Positions 9,910 to 16,664 of a stretch of DNA of 61,176 nt are shown one piece after another; the stretch's first letter is position 1, and each line of letters begins with the position of its first letter. Source of the stretch: Deltaproteobacteria bacterium (GTDB lineage Bacteria; Myxococcota; Myxococcia; Myxococcales; 40CM-4-68-19); NCBI GenBank assembly GCA_005879315.1, contig VBLC01000050.1, positions 1 through 61,176 of the forward strand. Direction: 5' to 3'. The notes beneath the pieces are model-generated. The model was not told the origin of the DNA. It worked only from the letters and a program-made list of their open reading frames with translations, and made no database searches. The position numbers and the translations under genes were made by a program.

Positions 9910-11898
9910 TCAGAAGTTGACGAAGGTGATCGGCTGGCCGGCGTCGACATGGACGTTGGTGATGCACTTGCCGGCGTATCGCTCGGAGCTGGAGGTGCAG
10001 AGGCCGGTGACGGCGAAGTCGACGGTCACGGAGCTGCTGAAGCTGACGCTGACTCCCGGGGTGACCTTCGCCACCAGCCCAGCGCCGTTGCGCGCCATGG
10101 TGTTCTGCATCCGCGCACCGATCTCGTGCTGGTGCGGGCTCATGATCGGGAGCGTCGAGTACTTGCGGAATTTCTTGAAAGCGACATCGAGCAGGTCGCC
10201 CAGGATCGTGTGCACGCCGTCGTAAGCCCTGGCGTTGGACTGGTGGTACATGGTCGGGTCGATGTTTCCCTGGAGCAGATAGACGAGGAGGTTCTGGCTC
10301 TCCTTGTCGAGGATCTCGGCGTAGCTGAGCGCCCGGCCCCAGTACTTGGTGTAGAGATAGTTGTACTCGGCCATCCACTCGGCCGGGGTCGAGACGTTGT
10401 AGAAGAGGTTGGTCGGCTTGCGGGGAACGAAGAACATCCCCGGCTGGACGTCGCTATAGATGCCGATGTTCGGCGCCGGGTTGTCCCAGCCGGCGCGCGA
10501 GGTGTCACTCAGCATGTAGCGCACGCCGCTGTCCCAAGCCGCGGACAGAACGTCGGCGTTGGTCAATCCCGAGATCTCGGGACTGACCAGATTGAGTGTG
10601 CTGTAGTTCGCGTATCCCTGGGCCTGCGCGAACTGGTTGTTCTGATCGAACTCGGCGAAGGCCTGGTCGTAGTTCATCGGGTCGAGGTTGGTGTGATCCC
10701 AGGTGTGGTTCAGCCAATTGAAGTCGCCGCTCCCCGCGGCGCAGGCGATGGTGAGCGGATCGGTGTCACTCGCGCCGAAGGCGTTGAACGCCCAGGCGAG
10801 CCGGAAGTTCGCGTTGCCCGCCTTCTGCTGCTGCCCGCTCTGCCAGGCGCGGGTGGCGTTGAAGTCCGCGTCCGTCATCCGATACGCGCCGCCGCCGTAG
10901 ATGTCGTCGTCGATGAGGAGGTCGTCGAGCTGCGGCTCGGAATAGGCGCGGAACTCGCCGAGGTAGAGGCCCTTCGTCAGCCACTCGACCAGCCCGTGTT
11001 GCAGCTCGAGCCCGTGGATGAGCCAGGGGTTGGAGTCGAAGGTGAGGGCCAAGGTCTCGCGGCCGTCGGCGTTCACCCGCGTGCTGCCGAGCACATGACC
11101 TGCGCCATCGACGAGCAGCGGAGTGACGCTCGCGTCCGCCGCCTTGGTCAGGTACGTCCAGGCCATCGAGATGGTGACCGGATTCGCGGCGTTGATGTAG
11201 GGGAAGACCTTCTGGCCGGCGGCCGTCAGCGTCGCGTTGATCGGCGCTGCGCTGGTGTCCACCCCGGCGCTGGGCGGATTGAGCCCCTGGTCGCTGCCCG
11301 GATAGACGTACCAGGAGATCTCGCGGACCTTGAAGGCCGCCTCGTAGCTGCGGAGCGCCAGCCACTCGGTGGCGGTGAGGCCGGAGACGTAGGTCAAGCC
11401 GCCGTTGGGCGAGTAGGCCAGGTTGCCGGTCGAGAGGATGATTCCCTGATAGTTGCCATCGCAGTTGGTGGCGAGCTTATCGGCGGTGAGCATCCCCGGG
11501 TTCTTGGTCGCGATCCAGGTGGTGAACGGCACCGTGTGGAAGCCCAGCGCTTGCTGGATCGACTGCAGCGACGGCTCGGTGCCGTCGGCAGAGATGACCA
11601 GCACCTGCATCGCCACGGTGGTGACCGGGCAGAGGTTCGGGATGGTGATGGGGAGCGGAGGAGCTGGCGTCGGTCCAAGCGGGACGGTCGGCATCGTCGG
11701 CGGCGCGACGGGCCCGAGCGTGACCGAGTCGATCGACTGCCCCACGCAAACGGGACCCACGCAGGTAGGAGCCACGGGTAGGGGCAGGGGGGTGCCGAGT
11801 AGCGCGTGGCTGCTCGCGGGTTCGTTTGCCTCGGGTGGGCGCCCGCAGGCGACGAGGGCGATGATGGAGAGAGCGAAGGCGGATCGCGATGTGGTCAC
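9910..11898 (-). CDS. Agd3-like polysaccharide deacetylase lipoprotein, paralog 1 (translationally coupled to pelG)
   Basis: 662 residues from the GTG at 11898. AAGGAG stands 7-8 nt upstream, and GTGA overlaps the pelG stop codon, so the two genes are very likely co-translated. An in-frame open region further upstream is antisense-like or out-of-frame pelG sequence and was rejected as coding. The signal peptide ends in lipobox LVAC. CVGPVC and LGPVAPP follow. The active-site motifs are LLIDDD and N-H-T-W-D-H. The coupling is the strongest evidence that the deacetylase family serves the Pel polymer. Pel is a partly deacetylated GalNAc polysaccharide in Pseudomonas, and Agd3 acts on the related fungal galactosaminogalactan. 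Confidence 0.85.
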   Translation of the reverse strand: MTTSRSAFALSIIALVACGRPPEANEPASSHALLGTPLPLPVAPTCVGPVCVGQSIDSVTLGPVAPPTMPTVPLGPTPAPPLPITIPNLCPVTTVAMQVLVISADGTEPSLQSIQQALGFHTVPFTTWIATKNPGMLTADKLATNCDGNYQGIILSTGNLAYSPNGGLTYVSGLTATEWLALRSYEAAFKVREISWYVYPGSDQGLNPPSAGVDTSAAPINATLTAAGQKVFPYINAANPVTISMAWTYLTKAADASVTPLLVDGAGHVLGSTRVNADGRETLALTFDSNPWLIHGLELQHGLVEWLTKGLYLGEFRAYSEPQLDDLLIDDDIYGGGAYRMTDADFNATRAWQSGQQQKAGNANFRLAWAFNAFGASDTDPLTIACAAGSGDFNWLNHTWDHTNLDPMNYDQAFAEFDQNNQFAQAQGYANYSTLNLVSPEISGLTNADVLSAAWDSGVRYMLSDTSRAGWDNPAPNIGIYSDVQPGMFFVPRKPTNLFYNVSTPAEWMAEYNYLYTKYWGRALSYAEILDKESQNLLVYLLQGNIDPTMYHQSNARAYDGVHTILGDLLDVAFKKFRKYSTLPIMSPHQHEIGARMQNTMARNGAGLVAKVTPGVSVSFSSSVTVDFAVTGLCTSSSERYAGKCITNVHVDAGQPITFVNF

Positions 11899-13334
11899 GT
11901 ACGAACTCCTTGGCGCAAGAGAATGGGTTTTCCGTCCCCTGAAGCACGGCGGGCTTCTGGCCAGAGCGGCTGCAGCATGAAGGTGTCGCGCTCGAGCCGC
12001 TCCAGCTTCCGCGAGAGGATCGGCAGCCCCACCGCCCAGGCGATCAGCGCCGAGGCCGCGAATCCGAAGCCGTACCATCCGGGGCCGAGCCGCTGGGTGA
12101 GGAGCGTGAGAGCGAGATTTCCGGCGGCGAAGATGGCGCTGAGGATCAACGCCGTCTTTCGCTGATCGAGATAGAAGAGGACGTTGAGGACCGCGAGGAA
12201 CAACACCTGAAGGCTGACCGCCGCGACGTCGATGTAGAGGAGCCGCAGGTAGAGCGGCGAGATGCCCGCGGCGCGCAGCATGGCGGGACCGGCGGCGAAG
12301 ACGACGACGAGCGCCACGCCTTGCACCTTGACGATCTCGATCAGTCCGCGACGGACGCAGTCGACCATGCCGCGCTTGATCTCCTCGAGCTGGTGGAGCG
12401 GCGCTCCCGCGCGCACCGATTCGAAGAAGCTCTGGCAGCGGTCGGCGAAGTCCGCCTCGAGCCGGAGGAAGAACGCGGCCATCGCCGGGATCGCCGAGAG
12501 GTAGGCGAAGAAGAGGGGCAGGTCGTAGATGACCGAGTAGCGCAGCGGCCCGACGACCTGCGCCGAGGTGCTCGGGTTGAGCCAGAAGACCGCCTTGTCC
12601 GCCCAGACGCCGAGGTAGAAGATGGCGCCCACCGCGGCGAGGTCGTAATGGGCCAGGCGCGGATCGAGGAAGTCGAAGTCGACTCGCTTCTCGCCGGGGA
12701 AGGCGCGCACGACCAGCGCGAGCATTCCGAAGAGGGCGGCGGCCTGTCCGAGCAAGAAGCCGGCGAGAAGCCCATCGAGCCCGAAGGGCCGCAGCGCCGC
12801 TGCCGCTCCGACGGAGACGAGGTACGCGGCGAGGAAAAGGCCGGCGACGGTCTTGTAGGCCTTGACGCCCGAGAGCAAGACGACCAGGACCCAGCCGTCG
12901 CAGAGCACGACGAAATTCGCGACCAGGAGCGCGCGGCAAGAGAGCGATTCATCGAAGGAGGGAAAGACGAGAAGCGAGGCGAGCACGCCGCTCACCAAGG
13001 TGGTGACCTGCAACGCGCCGAGAAGGTTGGGCAGGATGCGCTCGCGGCGCTCCTCGTAGATGCGGTCGGCGACGAACCGCGCGAAGAGCAGCTGCAGCGG
13101 ACCGGTGAGGATGAGCGAGCAGGCCATCAGCCAGGTGATGGAGACGAGGAATTGCGTCACGCGGTAGGCCGGCTCGACCGCGCCTTTGGCGAGAAGGCCG
13201 ATGGCGAGCACGCCGCCGATCGAGACGACCCACGGCCCGCTCGAGGCGAGGCCCGCGTAGCCGTAGGCGCCGAGCAGGCCGGTGTAGCTGTCGCGCGCGA
13301 GAAGCTTGCGCAGCTCGAAGCCTATGCCCGCCAT
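11895..13334 (-). CDS. pelG: PelG, Pel polysaccharide inner-membrane translocase
   Basis: 479 residues starting MAGIGFELRKLL, the diagnostic PelG beginning. About twelve hydrophobic segments run the full length, as expected for this MOP/MATE-like flippase-type family. In Pseudomonas aeruginosa PelG forms the inner-membrane synthase complex with PelD, PelE and PelF and moves the GalNAc polymer across the membrane while it is being made. The start at 13334 lies 13 nt inside the end of pelF. The stop overlaps the GTG of the first deacetylase gene. No truncation is visible, and length matches the family. Confidence 0.96.
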   Translation of the reverse strand: MAGIGFELRKLLARDSYTGLLGAYGYAGLASSGPWVVSIGGVLAIGLLAKGAVEPAYRVTQFLVSITWLMACSLILTGPLQLLFARFVADRIYEERRERILPNLLGALQVTTLVSGVLASLLVFPSFDESLSCRALLVANFVVLCDGWVLVVLLSGVKAYKTVAGLFLAAYLVSVGAAAALRPFGLDGLLAGFLLGQAAALFGMLALVVRAFPGEKRVDFDFLDPRLAHYDLAAVGAIFYLGVWADKAVFWLNPSTSAQVVGPLRYSVIYDLPLFFAYLSAIPAMAAFFLRLEADFADRCQSFFESVRAGAPLHQLEEIKRGMVDCVRRGLIEIVKVQGVALVVVFAAGPAMLRAAGISPLYLRLLYIDVAAVSLQVLFLAVLNVLFYLDQRKTALILSAIFAAGNLALTLLTQRLGPGWYGFGFAASALIAWAVGLPILSRKLERLERDTFMLQPLWPEARRASGDGKPILLRQGVRT

Positions 13335-14746
13335 GACGCCGCCTCCCGATAGATCTGCCGGTACGCTTCGATCATTTGCGGTTCGGTGTAGTGGGCCTCG
13401 ACGCGGCGGATGGCCGCTCGTTGCGCGGTTCGCCACCGCGCCGGGTCGCGCAACAGCGCAAGCGCCGCTCGCGCGGCGGCACCCGAATCGGCGATCGACA
13501 CGACGGCTCCCGCCGCTCCGAGCGCTCGATCTTCCGCCGTCCTGCCCTCGACCAGCTCGCGGCAGGCGCCCACGTCGGTGGTGAGCACCGGCAAGCCGCT
13601 GGCGAATGCTTCGAGCACGACCAGCGGCAGCGCCTCGCTGATGGAGGTCAGCACGAGCAGGCCGAGCCGATGGAGAATCTCCTCCGGCTTCTGGAAGCCG
13701 AGGAACTTGACGTTGCTCTCGAGGCCGAGGCTTGCGACCAGCTGCCGGCACTCGGCGGCGTAGGCCTCGTCCTCGGAAGTGGGACCGATGATCCAGCCCT
13801 CGACCTCGGGGCGCTCGGCGACGATCGCCTTCATCGCCCGGATGAAGGTCTTGACGTCCTTGATGGGAACCACGCGGCCGATGAAGCCGATCACCGGAGG
13901 CGGCGAGGGCGGCCGCAGCGCGCGCAGCTTGCGGAAGCGGTCGACTTCGACGCCGTTGGGGATGATGCGCGTGTGCGCCGGCTCGGCGCCGTCCTCGATC
14001 TGCCGTTTCCGGTTGCCGTTGTAGAGCGCGATGATCGGGTTGGCCGAGGAGTAGGCGATCTTGCCCAGACCCTGGAAGAGCTGCATCCAGAGGCGGCGGC
14101 CCACCGCCTCGCCTTCTGCGCCATCGCCGGGGAAGGAGTCGGCGCTGGCGAGGTCGATCATCCGCTCTTTGGTGTAGATGCCGTGCTCGGTGAGGACGAG
14201 CGGCCGCCCCTGCCGCTTCTGCAGCAGCGCGCCGAGCAGGCCGGCATAGCCGGTGGAGAGCGAGTGGTAGAAGCGGGCCGGGGGCAGCTGCGCCGCGATC
14301 TCCGCCACCGCGAAGAGCGGAAGGTGCGTGGCACGCATCGTCCAGAAGAAATCGGTGAACGAGGCCGCGGGGCAGTCCTGCCGGTAGCGCTCGCAGATGC
14401 GCTGCCAGGAAGCGTCGCCGCGGAGGAAGCTCTCGCGAGAGAGGACTTGCCCGAAGGTGGCCGCCATCTGCTCGAGCAGGGCCGAGTCGATGACGCAGTC
14501 CTTGCGGCGCGGCCTCTCCTCCCGCTCGAAGAGGTAGTGGCGCTCGAAGTGCACCACGTTGCGCGGCAGCTGGTAGGCCGGCGCCGAGTGGTCGGAGCGG
14601 CGGCCGCCGAGGAAGACGAGGGAGAACCGGAGCTCGGGCAGCGCCTCGATCAGATGATGCACCCAGGCCGAGACCCCGCCGCGCACGAACGGGTACGTGC
14701 CTTCCAGGAGCAGCGCCACGTCGGCCTCGCGGAGCGGCGCGGTCAT
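13322..14746 (-). CDS. pelF: PelF, cytoplasmic GT4 glycosyltransferase of Pel synthesis
   Basis: 474 residues. The N-terminus contains EGTYPFVRGGVSAW, typical of PelF. The C-terminal Rossmann half contains IGRVVPIKDVKTFI and the GT4 E-x7-E element (SEALPLVVLEAF). PelF polymerises GalNAc from UDP-GalNAc and is recruited to the membrane by PelD/PelE/PelG. The ATG at 14746 overlaps the pelE stop (ATGA), with GAGG upstream. It ends in TAG within the start region of pelG. Length is near that of the P. aeruginosa protein. Confidence 0.96.
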   Translation of the reverse strand: MTAPLREADVALLLEGTYPFVRGGVSAWVHHLIEALPELRFSLVFLGGRRSDHSAPAYQLPRNVVHFERHYLFEREERPRRKDCVIDSALLEQMAATFGQVLSRESFLRGDASWQRICERYRQDCPAASFTDFFWTMRATHLPLFAVAEIAAQLPPARFYHSLSTGYAGLLGALLQKRQGRPLVLTEHGIYTKERMIDLASADSFPGDGAEGEAVGRRLWMQLFQGLGKIAYSSANPIIALYNGNRKRQIEDGAEPAHTRIIPNGVEVDRFRKLRALRPPSPPPVIGFIGRVVPIKDVKTFIRAMKAIVAERPEVEGWIIGPTSEDEAYAAECRQLVASLGLESNVKFLGFQKPEEILHRLGLLVLTSISEALPLVVLEAFASGLPVLTTDVGACRELVEGRTAEDRALGAAGAVVSIADSGAAARAALALLRDPARWRTAQRAAIRRVEAHYTEPQMIEAYRQIYREAASWRA

Positions 14747-15660
14747 GTCCAGTACCTCTGCAGCCGGTCGACGGTCTCGACGGCGAGAGCAGGTTGCGCG
14801 AGCCGTTGCTTGACCAGATCGAACCTCCGCCGGAGGAAGGCGGCCTCGGCGAGGTACGGCCGGAGCAGCACCGCGGGCATGCCTTGTTCCGCGGCGCGAG
14901 CGAGCTCGGCCTCCGCTTTGTCCGCCCCGCCAAGGCGCAGGTCGATCCTGCCGAGGAGGAAATGGAGCGAGGCCGACGCCGGATCCGCCTCGAGAGCGAG
15001 ATCGGTGTGCCGGCGCGCCTCGCGCAGGGTGTGCTCGAGGCATTCTCCCTGCGCGAGGCCGAGCCAGGCCACCTCCCAATGCTGGAAGGCGAGGCGGCGG
15101 TGCAGCGCTCCACGGCGAGCGGTGGGCGTCTTTTCCAGCTCGCAGGTGGTTTCGTGGATGCGCCGGTACGCCGCCCTGCTCTTCGACTCCAGAAGCGCAT
15201 GGGCGAGCAGCCTCACTTCTTCTTCGGAGTCCTCCAGCGCGCGCCGGAGCATCGCGACGGAAGCGGCGTCGGTGCGACCGCGCACTTTCGCCAGGGCTTC
15301 CATTCGCGCCCGGCGGCCACCGGAGGGCCGCGGGACGATCGGCGGCTGCGCGGTCGCGGGCGGCTCGGGAATGGGAGTCCGAACGAGCTCGGGCTCCGAC
15401 GATTCCCGTAGCCCGCGCGTGGCGAGACCGACGGCAACGAGCCCGAGAAGGCCGAGGACGGGAACGAAGAACGCTCCGGCGAAGACGAGCGCGAAGCTCT
15501 GCCGGGGTCGACCTTCGAGCAAGCGGCGGTGCAAGAGGGCGGCGCCGCAGCAGCATCCCGCGGCATGAAGGCCGAGCGCAGCGGCGCCGGCGCCGCGGAG
15601 CACCGCGAACAGAGCGAGCGCTTCGAAGGCCCCTGCAGCGATGCCGCGCAACCAGATCAT
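14743..15660 (-). CDS. pelE: PelE, membrane TPR scaffold of the Pel synthase
   Basis: 305 residues. The N-terminal third is hydrophobic with two or three membrane segments (residues about 5-85). The rest is helical, with HEAT/TPR-like repeats (for example ALEADPASASLHFLLGRID). This is the PelE layout, and its position between pelD and pelF fits exactly. It tethers the synthase complex at the inner membrane. The ATG at 15660 overlaps the pelD stop (ATGA). Sequence conservation of PelE is generally low, so the call leans on synteny as well as architecture. Confidence 0.88.
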   Translation of the reverse strand: MIWLRGIAAGAFEALALFAVLRGAGAAALGLHAAGCCCGAALLHRRLLEGRPRQSFALVFAGAFFVPVLGLLGLVAVGLATRGLRESSEPELVRTPIPEPPATAQPPIVPRPSGGRRARMEALAKVRGRTDAASVAMLRRALEDSEEEVRLLAHALLESKSRAAYRRIHETTCELEKTPTARRGALHRRLAFQHWEVAWLGLAQGECLEHTLREARRHTDLALEADPASASLHFLLGRIDLRLGGADKAEAELARAAEQGMPAVLLRPYLAEAAFLRRRFDLVKQRLAQPALAVETVDRLQRYWT

Positions 15661-16664
15661 GAGGCGCTCTCCACGCTCGCTGGAGCCACCGCGACCAGCT
15701 CACTGCGCGGCGCCCGAGCGGCCTGCGGCGCCTGCACCAGCGCCTGCGAGAGGAAGTCGCCGAGCCGGCCGCCCAGCGTGGCGAGCAGCTCGAGCGTCTC
15801 GCCATGCAAGGCGACAAACGGCATGTCGCGGATCGCGACGACCGCGTGCACCCGACACTTGAAATCGACGAGCGGCACCGCGGCGAGCACTTGCGCTCCT
15901 TCGGTGCCGTCGCGGACGCTCGTCGTCACTCCTTGCCGCGCGGCCTTGTGCACGAGCGGATCGCTTTCGCCTGTGGAGGCCGGCCCGAGAGTGGCGATCG
16001 CCGCACCCGGCTGCCCCTTGGCATCGACCGGGTGCAGCGTCGCCACGTGCACGAAGGCGTGCTCCGCGAAGAGCGCGAGGATGAGATCGCCCAACGATTC
16101 GAGCGAGGCGGAGTCGGAGCGGCCAGCCAGAGCGCGCTGGAAGGAGGCGAGCGCGTCGCGCAAGCTGGCCGGCCTTCCCGGCCCCTCGCGTTCCAGCTCG
16201 TCGTGCGAGACCTTGAGGGCGAGATAAGCGCGGCCGAGACTCGTCAAGCGCGTGCGCAGGCGCTCGCTGGAAGCCTCGACGCGGCGGATGCGCCGCTGCC
16301 AGGCGTCGTGGAATTCTCCGGCGAGAAGACCGGCAGCGAGCCAGCCGAGCACGACTTGCGCGATGGAATCGGGCACCGAAGTGATGCCCGCTTTCCAGGC
16401 GATCGCCAGCGCCAGCGCCTGCGCTGCTCCGCACAAGAGGCCGTGGCTCGCGCCGTACTGCAATCCCGCCAGAAGCGGCGCGAGGATGAACCAGGAAAAC
16501 TCGCGGCGCACCAGGAATGGATCGTGCGCGTCGATCAGCCCGCCGACGGCGAGCAGCGCGCCCACCAGACCCGCGATCTCCAGCCAGGACTGCCAGGTGG
16601 GGGCAGCTTCGCGCCGCTCGATCTCGTTCGTCTCCGGGAGTTGCTCGAGTTTCATGGGTTTCAC
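15657..16664 (-). CDS. pelD: PelD, truncated form: membrane region plus GAF, no GGDEF domain
   Basis: 335 residues. It has four predicted membrane helices between about residues 27 and 125, a short coiled coil, and a GAF-like domain (about 160-310, with FVHVATLHPVD and MPFVALHGETLELLATL). The protein ends about 20 residues after the GAF domain. P. aeruginosa PelD is about 455 residues and carries a degenerate GGDEF domain whose RxxD site binds c-di-GMP to switch on the synthase. That whole domain is absent here, and the sequence reads straight into pelE with no sign of a frameshift. The GTG start at 16664 overlaps the pelB stop (GTGA). An ATG at 16655 is an alternative. Confidence 0.93.
   Translation of the reverse strand: MKPMKLEQLPETNEIERREAAPTWQSWLEIAGLVGALLAVGGLIDAHDPFLVRREFSWFILAPLLAGLQYGASHGLLCGAAQALALAIAWKAGITSVPDSIAQVVLGWLAAGLLAGEFHDAWQRRIRRVEASSERLRTRLTSLGRAYLALKVSHDELEREGPGRPASLRDALASFQRALAGRSDSASLESLGDLILALFAEHAFVHVATLHPVDAKGQPGAAIATLGPASTGESDPLVHKAARQGVTTSVRDGTEGAQVLAAVPLVDFKCRVHAVVAIRDMPFVALHGETLELLATLGGRLGDFLSQALVQAPQAARAPRSELVAVAPASVESAS

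Noticed and set aside
7390-11781. A plus-strand open frame of over 1400 codons antisense to the deacetylase genes
   Set aside because: It is a mirror of the strong G/C third-position bias of the minus-strand genes: Arg/Gly/Val-rich, no domain, and repeated because the genes beneath are paralogs.
11899-12939. N-terminal extension of the first deacetylase through the pelG region
   Set aside because: That reading is out of frame with pelG, Arg/Ala-rich and lacks a signal peptide. The GTG at 11898 has the ribosome site and the lipobox.
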